Source: an uncultured Lachnospiraceae bacterium (lineage in GTDB: Bacteria > Bacillota > Clostridia > Lachnospirales > Lachnospiraceae). From it: a DNA stretch of 29,297 nt. Positions 1-8,395 of the stretch are shown one piece after another (within the stretch, counting starts at the first letter, position 1; every line of letters starts with the position of its first letter). The notes beneath the pieces were generated by a model. That model was not told where the DNA came from. It searched no databases and saw nothing but the letters and a program-made list of their open reading frames with translations. The position numbers were made by a program, and so were the translations under genes. The stretch is taken from positions 1 through 29,297 of the forward strand of contig CAJUED010000049.1 of NCBI GenBank assembly GCA_910585075.1, given 5' to 3'.

Positions 1-54
1 AACCGGTGCGTACTGGTGTTGCAGACCATTGCCTTACCGCTTGGCTACTGCGCC
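1..54 (-). tRNA. tRNA-Cys (GCA), cut by the window edge
   Basis: On the minus strand the sequence starts with a GGCGCAG acceptor strand, then a D arm (GCC...GGC) and an anticodon loop CTGCAAC, which gives anticodon GCA for cysteine. The 5' half of the T stem (ACCGG) is followed by TT at the window edge, so the rest of the T arm and the 3' acceptor strand lie outside. The visible part is compatible with an ordinary functional tRNA. A second, broken copy of its 5' half lies about 50 bp to the right. Confidence 0.8.
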
Positions 55-103
55 ATGTAGAACATTTTCTTCAATTTTTTACTGCTTTTTCGTGGTGACA
101 TAG

Positions 104-142
104 ATGTTGCAGACCATTGCCTTACCACTTGGCTACTACGCC
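104..142 (-). pseudogene. truncated tRNA-Cys copy (5' half only)
   Basis: About 39 bases match the 5' half of the neighbouring tRNA-Cys with two differences: a GGCGTAG acceptor strand, a D arm, and an anticodon loop with GCA. Just past the anticodon loop the match stops. The 3' anticodon strand has two mismatches, and no T arm or matching CTACGCC acceptor strand follows before the next tRNA-Cys starts. It therefore cannot fold into a normal cloverleaf and is best read as a tRNA pseudogene or tRNA-derived fragment. It sits in the same direction between tRNA-Glu and tRNA-Cys and would be co-transcribed with them. Confidence 0.65.
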
Positions 143-204
143 ATACATATAATATATCAAATTAATGGGCCATAGTCAATTCTTTTCTATGGTCATTCAT
201 TTGA

Positions 205-276
205 TGACTCCGACGGGAATCGAACCCGTGTTACCGCCGTGAAAGGGCGATGTCTTAACCGCTTGACCACGGAGCC
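205..276 (-). tRNA. tRNA-Glu (UUC)
   Basis: A complete 72-nt cloverleaf is visible. The acceptor strands GGCTCCG and CGGAGTC pair fully, with A as discriminator. The D arm is GTCA...GAC. The anticodon arm is TCGCC/GGCGG around loop CTTTCAC, so the anticodon is TTC (Glu). The T arm is ACGGG-TTCGATT-CCCGT. CCA is not encoded; the genome continues with TCA. It is the first gene of a minus-strand tRNA cluster with the two tRNA-Cys sequences downstream. Confidence 0.95.
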
Positions 277-369
277 TTATTCTTTCTCCCTTTCCATATC
301 CTGAAATGGATAACTGCCTGTCGGCTGTCAACATTGGGCTGTCATCTTAATGACGACTTGACGAATGTT

Positions 370-398
370 ATCTTATCACAACTTAACCTGTTTGGCAA
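370..398 (-). promoter_or_regulatory. candidate promoter of the tRNA cluster
   Basis: On the minus strand TTGCCA (393-398) and TAAGAT (370-375) are separated by exactly 17 bp. Transcription would start near 363 and run through a leader of about 85 nt into tRNA-Glu. The match to the sigma-A consensus is four of six bases in the -35 box and five of six in the -10 box. No better candidate was found between tRNA-Glu and the repeats. Confidence 0.5.
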
Positions 399-432
399 GC
401 GGAAAATTTATAATTTTTAGTGACAGTTCAGC

Positions 433-493
433 CAGACCGGCATTTGCCTGGCAAATCATGTTTGCATGAATTTGGCAGACATGTGCCGGTCTG
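433..493. repeat. 61-bp palindromic repeat element
   Basis: The outer arms CAGACCGGCA (433-442) and TGCCGGTCTG (484-493) are perfect inverted repeats. Inside them an imperfect second pair (CTGGCAAATCATG against CATGAATTTGGCAG) extends the hairpin almost to a short loop. It lies between the uvrA-like gene and the tRNA cluster. Its layout, a GGCAT-type stem with a GCATGA core, resembles the hairpin at 28641-28700. I infer a dispersed intergenic repeat of this lineage; copy number cannot be seen here. Confidence 0.6.
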
Positions 494-499
494 AGGTAA

Positions 500-592
500 C
501 GCCCGTTTAATGAGCAGATTGAGCCCTGCTCAATCAACATGAGCTGCGCAACAGCGCAAAGCGCTGAAAGCGCGTTTTGCGAATGGCGTGGC
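500..592. repeat. further small inverted repeats downstream of the uvrA-like gene
   Basis: GATTGAG (517-523) and CTCAATC (529-535) form a 7-bp stem around a 5-nt loop. Next to it is a run of GCGC-rich short palindromes (GCGCAACAGCGC, AAAGCGCTGAAAGCGCG). No T-tract follows on either strand, so these are not clear rho-independent terminators, although they could act as 3' ends for the uvrA-like mRNA. Together with the larger palindrome to the left they fill most of the 324-bp gap between tRNA-Glu and the uvrA-like gene, where I see no coding sequence. Confidence 0.45.
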
Positions 593-600
593 CTGAACTG

Positions 601-3129
601 TTACAGATTTTCCCCAGCCCCATATTTCTTCAAATACTTCCCCGTCAGGCTGCTTACATCTCTGCAAATCTCCTGAGGTGTCCCACTGGCAATTATCTTT
701 CCACCATGAACGCCGCCTCCCGGCCCCATATCCACCACATAATCCGCATTGTCAATCACATCCAAATCGTGCTCTATCACAATAACAGTCGCCCCATTTT
801 CAATCAATCTCCGAAATACCTGTAAAAGCGTCTCCACATCCAGAGGATGCAGGCCAATGGTAGGCTCATCAAATACAAATACCGCATCTGACTGGCCTTT
901 TCCCATCTCGCTTGCCAGCTTCAGTCTCTGTGCCTCCCCGCCGGACAAGCTTGGGGTTTCTTCTCCCAGCGTCAGATACCCAAGTCCGAGGTCGTGCAGC
1001 ACCTGAAGCCGCCTCTCCACATTGGGAAGGTCGCCGCAAGCCTCCAGAGCCTCATCAATGCTCATATCCATAAGCTCCGGAAGGGTATAGGCGCTGTCTT
1101 TCTTCTTTGAAATTCGCCGAATCAGGCTCGCCGCCCGGGCGTACCGGGAGCCGCCGCAATCCGGACAGGAAATCTCCACATCCGGCAAAAACTGCACGTC
1201 AAGGCTGATGGAACCGGTTCCGTCGCAGACCGGACAGCGCAGCTTCCCCGTGTTATAGGAAAAATCCCCTGCCTTATATCCCTTTTCTTTTGCATCCGGC
1301 GTTCTTGCATATATCTTGCGCAGCTCGTCATGCACATCCGCATAGGTCGCCACTGTGGAGCGGACATTTATTCCAATCGGCGTGGCGTCAATCAGCTTCA
1401 CCTGCCTGATACCCTCCGCCGAAATGGAGCGCACATGCCCCGGAAGCTTTTCCTCTTTTATGGAAGCTTCCAATGCGGGAATCAGGCTCTCCAAAATCAT
1501 TGTAGTCTTCCCGGAACCGGAAACCCCCGTCACCGCAATCAGCCTTCCTTTTGGGAAGGCCACTTCCAGAGGCTTTACCGTATGAATTTCAGAGGTGGAC
1601 AGTCGGATGGAGCCAAGCGCAAACATCCGCTCCGGCAAAACGGGCTCTCCCACACGAATTACCGACTTTCCTGTAAGGAATCCCCCAATCCGGGAATCCG
1701 GATTCCTCTTTACATCCTCTATGCTTCCCTGTGCAATGATTCTGCCGCCTCCCGCGCCGGCCTTGGGCCCAAGCTCTATCATCCAGTCCGCCTCTGAGAG
1801 CACATAGACGTCATGATCCACCAAAATAATGGTATTGCCATCTTCCATTAAATCGTGCATGACCCCCTTAAGCCCTTCCATATTAGAAGGGTGCAGACCG
1901 ATAGACGGTTCGTCCAGCACATACAGCACACCGGTTGTACGGTTTCTCACTGCCCTTGCAAGCTGCATCCTCTGCCGCTCCCCTGTAGACAATGTGGAGG
2001 CCGCCCTGTCCAATGTAAGATAGGAAAGTCCTAAATCCATCAGCCGTTTTGCCGCCCCCTGAAAGGACTCGCAGATACTTTTGGCCATAGGCCGCATTTC
2101 TTCCGGCAAAGAAGCGGGAACTCCCTCAACCCATTCCGCCAAATCGGAAAGCGTCATGGTGCAGGCCTCGGCCAGGGAAATTCCCCGAAGCCTCGGCGCC
2201 CTTGCCTCCTCCGACAGCCTGGTTCCCATACAGTCAGGGCAAATACCCTGTCTCAAAAACTTCTCCACCCGCTTCATCCCCTTTTCATCTTTCACCTTGG
2301 ACAAAGCATTTTCCACCGTATAGGTTGCATTGAAATAGGTAAAATCCATATCCCCCGCCGCACCGCTGGTTTTGTTCTGGTAGATAATGTTTTTCTTAAC
2401 CGCCGGCCCGTGGAATACGATATCCCGTTCCTTTTCCGTAAGCTCCTTAAAGGGTATGTCCGTCCGAACCCCCATTTCCCGGGCAATATCCTTCATTAGA
2501 GACCACACTAATGTCTGCCAGGGCGCAACAGCCCCCTGGTCAATAGAAAGACTCTCATCAGGCACAAGGGTTGCTTCATCCACTGTCCGGACAATCCCCG
2601 TCCCGTCACAGCGCCTGCATGCACCCTGGCTGTTAAAGGCCAGCTCCTCAGCCCCCGGGGCAAAAAAGCTCGCACCGCACTCCGGACAGACAAGGGGCTG
2701 CTCAGCCGCAACATTCAAAGACGGCTTCACATAATGCCCGTTAGGGCACCTGTGCTCCGCAAGTCGTGAGTACATCAAACGCAGACTGTTCAAAAGCTCC
2801 GTCCCGGTGCCAAAGGTGCTGCGTATTCCAGGAACGCCGGGCCTCTGCCTGAGGGCAAGGGCGGCGGGAACATACATCACTTCATCCACCTGGGCCTTCT
2901 GGGCCTGGGTCATGCGCCTTCTGGTATAAGTTGACAGCGCCTCCAGATACCGCCTGGAGCCTTCCGCATATAGAATTCCCAACGCCAGGGAAGACTTCCC
3001 CGAACCGGATACCCCCGCTATCCCTACAATCTTATTTAAAGGAATATCCACATCAACATTTTTCAGGTTATGCACCTTTGCGCCCCGCACCTTCATATGC
3101 GTCGGTATGTTTACTGCATTCCTCTCCAC
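601..3129 (-). CDS. UvrA-like excinuclease/ABC ATPase, short (UvrA2-type) form
   Basis: This 842-residue protein has the duplicated ABC architecture of UvrA. The first half carries Walker A GVSGSGKSS (residues 39-47), a cysteine-rich zinc module (CPNGH, CPECG), CRRCDGTG, CPDCMGTR, signature LSTGERQR and Walker B VLDEPSIGLHP. The second half repeats this with GVSGSGKTT, the zinc pair CPVCDGTG/CPDCGG, signature LSGGEAQR and VFDEPTIGLHP. It is about 100 residues shorter than canonical UvrA (around 940), as in UvrA2-type paralogues linked to DNA-damage or drug tolerance, so it may not be the housekeeping repair UvrA. The start codon is GTG, with AGGAG nine bases upstream. It follows the AAA-ATPase gene after 41 bp with no terminator and is probably co-transcribed with it. 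The exact substrate is not shown by the sequence. Confidence 0.9.
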   Translation of the reverse strand: MERNAVNIPTHMKVRGAKVHNLKNVDVDIPLNKIVGIAGVSGSGKSSLALGILYAEGSRRYLEALSTYTRRRMTQAQKAQVDEVMYVPAALALRQRPGVPGIRSTFGTGTELLNSLRLMYSRLAEHRCPNGHYVKPSLNVAAEQPLVCPECGASFFAPGAEELAFNSQGACRRCDGTGIVRTVDEATLVPDESLSIDQGAVAPWQTLVWSLMKDIAREMGVRTDIPFKELTEKERDIVFHGPAVKKNIIYQNKTSGAAGDMDFTYFNATYTVENALSKVKDEKGMKRVEKFLRQGICPDCMGTRLSEEARAPRLRGISLAEACTMTLSDLAEWVEGVPASLPEEMRPMAKSICESFQGAAKRLMDLGLSYLTLDRAASTLSTGERQRMQLARAVRNRTTGVLYVLDEPSIGLHPSNMEGLKGVMHDLMEDGNTIILVDHDVYVLSEADWMIELGPKAGAGGGRIIAQGSIEDVKRNPDSRIGGFLTGKSVIRVGEPVLPERMFALGSIRLSTSEIHTVKPLEVAFPKGRLIAVTGVSGSGKTTMILESLIPALEASIKEEKLPGHVRSISAEGIRQVKLIDATPIGINVRSTVATYADVHDELRKIYARTPDAKEKGYKAGDFSYNTGKLRCPVCDGTGSISLDVQFLPDVEISCPDCGGSRYARAASLIRRISKKKDSAYTLPELMDMSIDEALEACGDLPNVERRLQVLHDLGLGYLTLGEETPSLSGGEAQRLKLASEMGKGQSDAVFVFDEPTIGLHPLDVETLLQVFRRLIENGATVIVIEHDLDVIDNADYVVDMGPGGGVHGGKIIASGTPQEICRDVSSLTGKYLKKYGAGENL

Positions 3130-3170
3130 TTATCTTTGCTCCTGTCCTGATTTTCCTATGGTTAAAATTT

Positions 3171-4781
3171 TCACAACGCCTCAATTTTACAGGAATGTTC
3201 TTTCGTCTTTCTGTTGTAGCCGATTCCCACCCCAAGAATTCTTCCCGTATATTTAGGCTTCTCTCCCATCTTCCCTCTAAAACGCTGGGCATAGTTCTTT
3301 TTTCTAATCTGTTCAATCGCATCCGACGGTGTACTGTCCACTTTCAATTCCAGAATCAACGCATCCGCCCCTTTTCTCTCCGGGTAAAAAATAAAGTCCA
3401 CATATCCCTCTCCAGCCTTATCTTCACGCTCTACACGATACTTGTCCCTAGCGGCAAGATACACCAGATTCACAACAGCCGACAGTTCAATTTCGCTATT
3501 GTAGGAAAAAATCGGAGACTCCGTATCATGCGCCAGTTTTAAAATTTCCGCTATTGTCTTGGTATCCCCTGCCAGCGTAGCCCGCAACATCCTTTCCGAC
3601 TCCTTCGCCAGATTGTAAATATATCCCAGACTCTCATTTGACAATAGCAACTCCTCAAACTTATCCATCAGCTCTTTATTTGGTATAAATACTTTACCGT
3701 CCTCATAGGTCAGCAAACCGTACACCACCATCGCTGAAAAAATCTGATTCTTTGTATTCAGCTCCGTGGAAGTAGCCGCATATCCCTGCAATTTGATCCT
3801 AATCCTCTCTCCTGCAACCATCATTGCCAAATCGTCACGAACATCCTCAATATTATTGCGAATATAATAAAAAATTTCATCGTAAGGGCCGGAACTGGTC
3901 CGGTAATTACTTATTTGATTATCCGCCAGAGAACAAACCACCGAACGGGGATTATACAATCTGCTGCCAGATGCCGTATGATATCCGTCGTACCACTTTC
4001 TGAGATCATCACGGGTAATTTTTATGTTTCTTGTAGTTTGCTGGTAAACAGCAAACAAATGATCAACTTCTGAATCTAAAAAGCCAAAATATTCACTGAA
4101 TTTCTCTTTGGTTGCCATATCATATTCCCTGAACATATTTATCTCAGAGCCGCTGGAATACTTGGCTACAGGCAGGACGCCCGTCATATAAGCAAACTCT
4201 ACGTAAGCCTGTCCCTTCAATAAATCCCGCATAAATTCAAGGAAATTTTTTTTATCGTTTTCGGAGATAAAGTCCTTATGGAAAATTGCATCCCATTCAT
4301 CCATCACAAAAATGAATTTTGTTCCGCACTGTTCAAACACTGCCTGCAAATTATCCCAGACCGCTCTGTCTATGTTAAGCTTTACCTCTGTATAGGTATC
4401 TATCAAATCCTGATTGATTCCATTCTGGATACGGGAAATATAACTATTATAACAGCTACAGTCCCTTGGCAGACGACTAAAGTCAATATAAATTACATCA
4501 TAGCCATGCAAATATTCCCGGTAATAATCACTCCCTGCAATTTCAAGATTATCAAACAATTCTCTTTCTTCCGCTATTCTGCCAAAAAAAGCTCCTATCA
4601 TATTTGCCATAACACTCTTGCCGAAACGTCTTGGCCTGGTAATGCAAAAATATTTCTGCCCATCCATTTTAACATCTGAAATAATTTCCGCAATCAAAGA
4701 CGACTTATCTACAAAAAATCTGGTTCCCGCAATCTCTTTATATCCCTGGTACGGAGCTGCACTGTTTAAGAACATTCCCAT
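3171..4781 (-). CDS. AAA-ATPase-like protein with PD-(D/E)XK nuclease-like C-terminus
   Basis: The N-terminal half matches the AAA-ATPase-like family (PF09820): a P-loop in the typical form RPRRFGKS and a Walker B stretch FIFVMDEWDAI. The C-terminus carries a PD-(D/E)XK-type core (VDFIFYP ... ADALILELKV), the PF08011 module usually fused to it. The domain pair is very common in gut Clostridia and Bacteroidetes; its role is not established. The open frame extends to 4823, but a promoter -10 box lies at 4814-4819. A GGGAG site is ideally placed eight bases before the ATG at 4781, so I start there (536 aa). An ATG at 4787 is an alternative but too close to the ribosome site. The downstream neighbour is the uvrA-like gene. 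Confidence 0.85.
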   Translation of the reverse strand: MGMFLNSAAPYQGYKEIAGTRFFVDKSSLIAEIISDVKMDGQKYFCITRPRRFGKSVMANMIGAFFGRIAEERELFDNLEIAGSDYYREYLHGYDVIYIDFSRLPRDCSCYNSYISRIQNGINQDLIDTYTEVKLNIDRAVWDNLQAVFEQCGTKFIFVMDEWDAIFHKDFISENDKKNFLEFMRDLLKGQAYVEFAYMTGVLPVAKYSSGSEINMFREYDMATKEKFSEYFGFLDSEVDHLFAVYQQTTRNIKITRDDLRKWYDGYHTASGSRLYNPRSVVCSLADNQISNYRTSSGPYDEIFYYIRNNIEDVRDDLAMMVAGERIRIKLQGYAATSTELNTKNQIFSAMVVYGLLTYEDGKVFIPNKELMDKFEELLLSNESLGYIYNLAKESERMLRATLAGDTKTIAEILKLAHDTESPIFSYNSEIELSAVVNLVYLAARDKYRVEREDKAGEGYVDFIFYPERKGADALILELKVDSTPSDAIEQIRKKNYAQRFRGKMGEKPKYTGRILGVGIGYNRKTKEHSCKIEAL

Positions 4782-4813
4782 ATTCATCTCTCCCTCAGCC
4801 GATTCTGTAAAGC

Positions 4814-4842
4814 AGTATAGCATATAGACAGGTAATTTTCCA
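4814..4842 (-). promoter_or_regulatory. promoter of the AAA-ATPase/uvrA-like pair
   Basis: TGGAAA (4837-4842), a 17-bp spacer and TATACT (4814-4819), with a TG one base before the -10 box (an extended -10). Transcription would start near 4807. This excludes the longest possible reading frame of the AAA-ATPase gene and supports the start at 4781. Confidence 0.6.
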
Positions 4843-4849
4843 TTGCAAA

Positions 4850-4881
4850 TCAGCCATAACCGCCTATGCTGTTATGACTGA
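4850..4881 (-). terminator. hairpin after the VOC gene, weak terminator
   Basis: TCAGTCATAAC and GTTATGGCTGA pair over 11 positions with one G-T wobble, around a 10-nt loop. Only three T residues follow on the minus strand, so this is at best a weak intrinsic terminator for the VOC gene. It overlaps the region just upstream of the next promoter. Confidence 0.45.
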
Positions 4882-4892
4882 TCCGTTCTCCA

Positions 4893-5285
4893 TCATTCAT
4901 GCAATTCCAGTGGAAGCCCATCCGGGTCAAAGAAAAATGTCATTTTCTTATTTGTGTACTCATCCGTCCGTATGGGCTCGCATTCAATTCCAAGCTGCTG
5001 CAATTCCATAACTGCTGCCTCCACATCGTCAACCCGAAAGCTCAAGTGACGCAGGCCGCAGGCTTCCGGTCTACTCACCCGTTCAGGCGGATTCGGTTCC
5101 ACAAAAATCTCTAATTCAATCGCATCATGCCCGTCGCCTACCTGCAAATCTATTTTCCAGTCACCACGGTTTTCACGGTAGTTTTCCCGTATCACTTCAA
5201 ATCCAAGTTTATTCACATAAAAATCCTTTGCCGCTTCATAATCGGACACAATAATTGCAACATGATGTATCGCTGAAAGTTTCAT
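4893..5285 (-). CDS. VOC (glyoxalase-like) metalloprotein, YaeR/GloA2 type
   Basis: The 130-residue protein is a full-length vicinal-oxygen-chelate fold protein with two paired beta-alpha-beta-beta-beta modules. Recognisable family features are the N-terminal IHHVAI segment carrying the metal histidine, ELEIF with the first glutamate, PPERVSRPEACGLRHLSF with the second histidine, and the C-terminal DPDGLPLELHE with the last glutamate. The PERPSRPEACGLRHL-like segment is characteristic of the YaeR group, whose physiological substrate is uncertain. I chose the ATG at 5285; GGAAG lies eight bases upstream. A GTG codon directly before it is the longer alternative. It has its own promoter and sits between the fructan locus and the AAA-ATPase gene without an obvious functional link. 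Confidence 0.9.
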   Translation of the reverse strand: MKLSAIHHVAIIVSDYEAAKDFYVNKLGFEVIRENYRENRGDWKIDLQVGDGHDAIELEIFVEPNPPERVSRPEACGLRHLSFRVDDVEAAVMELQQLGIECEPIRTDEYTNKKMTFFFDPDGLPLELHE

Positions 5286-5398
5286 CACAGGTTCTTCCTT
5301 TCTTTCTATTCAGCTCTCTGGCAGCAATAAATATTGTCTGCCTTTGCTTCCCGGTCTTTATTCTTTGAAAAGCAGGCAAGCTCTCCTCGCTAAGGCTC

Positions 5399-5427
5399 AT
5401 TATATCATATGGGGAAAAACTTCTCAA
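5399..5427 (-). promoter_or_regulatory. strong promoter of the VOC gene
   Basis: TTGAGA (5422-5427), a 17-bp spacer and a perfect TATAAT (5399-5404). The predicted leader to the ATG is about 105 nt, and no riboswitch-like fold was recognised in it. This separates the VOC gene transcriptionally from the fructan operon that ends at 5468. Confidence 0.75.
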
Positions 5428-5467
5428 CGCCAGCACTCCATCAGCTGCTTCAACCCGAATCGTTAAA

Positions 5468-7096
5468 CTAGATTATCTGAAAAATTTCCACTCTGCCCTT
5501 CCCTTTAATCCGGGCGGTGATTTTACCTTTTTTTACATCTATATCAGTTTCATACGCACCGCATACCAGGCCTTCTTTTGCCGTTATCTCCAAAAGCTCC
5601 CCATCAGACAGAAAAGATATCTCTTTCAATTCTTTCCCCACCTTCAGACAGCGGACATCCGCATCCTTACAGGAAAGTTCCTCTTTATCATAAACCTCGG
5701 CTGCCTTTTTAACTGCATCTCCACGCTTTGCAACTCCTGCAATTTTCAAAACACCTTTTTCCGTTTCATAGGTGCAGACCGTTCCATAAAGATTCACCAC
5801 AAAATCTGCGTTTTTTTCCAGAGTAAGCTTAACCTCCACTGCTGCCTCGTCCTTTTGCTCATAAACAATTTGTGCATCCACGTCCTTCCCACATCCGTCT
5901 TCTTCAAAGCACTGGTCAAACGCCTTTTCCTTGCAGGTGTCAAACTCATCCACCAGCTTCTGGCGCAAAATATAATCTCCGTCTTTTTCTACCAGAGACA
6001 GCTGCCTTGGAATGCCCATCATACTTCTGTAAATCTTTCCTTTATTATCGGTCCGCATCCAGGGAATCATAATCACACGTCCACATCCCCAAAAGGTCTG
6101 TGCCGCATAAGGAAGCATAGTCTCATATGCCTTATGGCAAACCCCATCTGTTTCAAAGCGCTCTCCATCAAAATCACCCAGAAAGTAATGACCATCAGCC
6201 CCCCAGAACATCCATTTTGAACCGCCGCCCTCAACAGGCACCTCCCTGAAATCCGGGCATTCAATGGTGTGTGGCAGCGTAAGGCGCTGAACCATCACCC
6301 ACTTTTCCAAATCTGCAGAATGAAAGATTGCATAGTCATTTTCTTCCAAATAAAGAACCATATAATAAAGCCGCCGATTTTCATGCCAATACACTTTAGG
6401 ATCCCTGTTCTCATCTGCAATATGTTCCAGCACACAGCCTTCTTTTTTTACAAATGTCATACCATGATCTGTACTGTAGGCAATCTTCTGCACAAACTTT
6501 TTATCCCTGCTCCATTTGGAAGTATCTCCTGCACAGGTGTAAAAAAAGATTTCCGTATCCTTTTCAAGCCCTAATTTCCCCTGCTCATTTACAATACCGC
6601 ATCCTGAAAACATAGTGCCATCCTCATCCGGAAAAAGCACATCATCCTTTTGCTCCCAATGCAATAAATCTCTACTAAGAGCATGTCCCCAGCTCATGTT
6701 TTCCCATCTTGTATCAAAGGGGTTATGCTGGAAAAACAAATGATAAATTCCCTCATGAAAAATCAGACCATTGGGATCATTCAGCCATCCGGTATTTGGC
6801 GTAAAATGGATTACAGGCCGCTTAGATATATTCTCCGGAGCGCTGTCCGATTGGGCAATTGCTTCCATAAAGCTTTCCGGTACATCACCCTCTATCGTGA
6901 TTTGTCCACTTTTCCATTTCCCTATCGGAACCGCCGCATAATAATGAAATCCATAAATATTCTCATCCCTTTTTATGGGAACTGTCAATTCAAATATTTT
7001 TTCTTCCCCACTCCAAATTGACACTTCCTTCGTTTCTTCCTCTACCCTGACTGGAAGCAATAAATAATTCTTATTTACCGTAATTTTTTTCTTCAT
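5468..7096 (-). CDS. GH32 beta-fructosidase (invertase/fructanase type), cytoplasmic
   Basis: The three catalytic GH32 motifs are present and complete: WLNDPNG (residues 104-110, nucleophile Asp107), RDP (231-233, transition-state Asp232) and EC (279-280, acid/base Glu279). About 90 residues precede the catalytic five-bladed propeller and form an extra beta-rich N-terminal region. A C-terminal beta-sandwich-like part follows. No signal peptide is visible, so hydrolysis of imported fructosides (sucrose, inulobiose or short fructans) in the cytoplasm is expected. The ATG has AGAGGA ten bases upstream. It is the last gene of the locus, 22 bp behind the GH172 gene, and so very probably translated from the same mRNA. 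Exact linkage specificity cannot be read from the motifs. Confidence 0.9.
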   Translation of the reverse strand: MKKKITVNKNYLLLPVRVEEETKEVSIWSGEEKIFELTVPIKRDENIYGFHYYAAVPIGKWKSGQITIEGDVPESFMEAIAQSDSAPENISKRPVIHFTPNTGWLNDPNGLIFHEGIYHLFFQHNPFDTRWENMSWGHALSRDLLHWEQKDDVLFPDEDGTMFSGCGIVNEQGKLGLEKDTEIFFYTCAGDTSKWSRDKKFVQKIAYSTDHGMTFVKKEGCVLEHIADENRDPKVYWHENRRLYYMVLYLEENDYAIFHSADLEKWVMVQRLTLPHTIECPDFREVPVEGGGSKWMFWGADGHYFLGDFDGERFETDGVCHKAYETMLPYAAQTFWGCGRVIMIPWMRTDNKGKIYRSMMGIPRQLSLVEKDGDYILRQKLVDEFDTCKEKAFDQCFEEDGCGKDVDAQIVYEQKDEAAVEVKLTLEKNADFVVNLYGTVCTYETEKGVLKIAGVAKRGDAVKKAAEVYDKEELSCKDADVRCLKVGKELKEISFLSDGELLEITAKEGLVCGAYETDIDVKKGKITARIKGKGRVEIFQII

Positions 7097-7118
7097 CTTC
7101 TAACCATCCTCTTAATTT

Positions 7119-8210
7119 TTAGCGGGGCCAGCGCTCTTTTCTTTCCATCAGTTTCCCAAAAGCTTCATGGGGCTCAGCCTGATACCAGTAGGCTACACTT
7201 GCCACATCATCCTGTCTCTCAAACAAGCCACCGTGATAAACGCCAATCTGCTGAATTGTAACTTTTAATTCTTTCTCAAATAAAATCGGATCCATAATAT
7301 GCCAGCGATAAAAGCTGCGCTGAGGCATTTGGTCATCATTGTGGTAATCATTGTGAATAAACGTATCGTGATGTGAATAATATGGGTATCCCATATACGG
7401 CGTACAGTAAGTGTTCTCCACAGTACGTCCCTTATCCTGAGTTGCAAAACTCCAGGCACCGCCAAAATAATCCTCCGTTCCCGTCCCACATATGGTGGGG
7501 TATTCTTTATCCCCATCCAGATAAAATTTTACTTCTCCTTCTCCATACCAGTAGCGCTCCAAAGTGGTAAGCGCCATATAGGTTCCCACATATTGCCCCC
7601 GTCCCTTAACCTTATCCAAAATCACATAATCCTGCCCTTTTTCGGTTAACCTTTGCCGCTGCCATTTCGCGTGAAAATACCCTATATCCATCGGAAGTTC
7701 CATCAAACAATAGTCCACCTGATAAAAAAAAGCATTCACATCCTCATCACACTGATTCTCAATGGTAATTTTGGCTTTCCCATAAAAAGGCATAGGAAAA
7801 AAAGAGTTAAATCCCCTGGTAGGATTTACAACAATCGGCATGGAATTAACAGGATAAGAAACTCCAAATCCACAACAGAAAAAATCCCCCAAAGGAGTTT
7901 CCACAGAAGGAGTCTCCTCTCCGTCCCAATACATACGCAGTACCAAATCCCGCAGAATATAGCGGTTCCTGTCGCTTACCCTGTCCGTAACCGTAATCCA
8001 GATATGCTGAATCATCCCCGGACCCTCTATCTTTGCCAACGTAATCGTTTCTCCCGCCTTAATCCGTGGAATACATGGCGAACCTTTCCTGGATGGCCCC
8101 AAATCACTGGCTGCCATTCCGCCCTTCCCCTTTTCTCCGGTTCTGTTTTCCCAATTAATACTCCTGCTCTTTCCTCTCTTTAAAAGAGGTAATCCACTCA
8201 TATCAAACAA
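7119..8210 (-). CDS. GH172 (DUF2961) enzyme, predicted difructose-anhydride or alpha-furanoside hydrolase
   Basis: The protein has the hallmark segments of the DUF2961/GH172 family: LPLLKRGKSRSI and ENRTG at the start, GPGMIQHIW, a PLGDFFCCGFG segment and GTGTEDYFGGAW. GH172 was founded on a bifidobacterial difructose dianhydride I synthase/hydrolase and contains other furanosidases. The glutamate of GTGTED (residue 246 here) and a second one in RTVENTY (residue 265) are candidates for the catalytic pair by analogy. I start at the TTG at 8210 (363 aa): AAGGAGG lies seven bases upstream, and the protein then begins as family members do. An upstream in-frame ATG at 8240 has no ribosome site. 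Its place between two GH32 genes argues for a fructose-anhydride or fructan substrate. No signal peptide is seen. Confidence 0.88.
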   Translation of the reverse strand: MFDMSGLPLLKRGKSRSINWENRTGEKGKGGMAASDLGPSRKGSPCIPRIKAGETITLAKIEGPGMIQHIWITVTDRVSDRNRYILRDLVLRMYWDGEETPSVETPLGDFFCCGFGVSYPVNSMPIVVNPTRGFNSFFPMPFYGKAKITIENQCDEDVNAFFYQVDYCLMELPMDIGYFHAKWQRQRLTEKGQDYVILDKVKGRGQYVGTYMALTTLERYWYGEGEVKFYLDGDKEYPTICGTGTEDYFGGAWSFATQDKGRTVENTYCTPYMGYPYYSHHDTFIHNDYHNDDQMPQRSFYRWHIMDPILFEKELKVTIQQIGVYHGGLFERQDDVASVAYWYQAEPHEAFGKLMERKERWPR

Positions 8211-8294
8211 ATCATTCCCTCCTTTTCCTTTGACCGCCATAAATCTGCGCAGCTACGGCTGAATTTTTATTTGCTAAACGCAGACGGGCAGAAA

Positions 8295-8322
8295 AAGGAA
8301 TTCCAAAGCACCGGAATTCCTT
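8295..8322 (-). terminator. intrinsic terminator or attenuating hairpin inside the fructan locus
   Basis: AAGGAATTCC and GGAATTCCTT form a perfect 10-bp stem around an 8-nt loop. On the minus strand the stem runs directly into a run of five T residues. It lies in the 155-bp gap between the upstream GH32 gene and the GH172 gene. Either transcription stops here and the two downstream enzymes have their own promoter, or it acts as a partial terminator that lowers their expression relative to the transporter. I did not find a convincing promoter after it. Confidence 0.7.
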
Positions 8323-8395
8323 CTCCTTAAAAGGCATATCTTTTTACAGCCTGCTCATTATAATATCCCAAATCCAAAATATGCCATCCCTTTAT

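Noticed and set aside
2931..3542. 203-codon open frame on the plus strand
   Set aside because: It is antisense to the uvrA-like and AAA-ATPase genes, has no ribosome site and no protein-like pattern. Other long plus-strand frames were rejected for the same reason.
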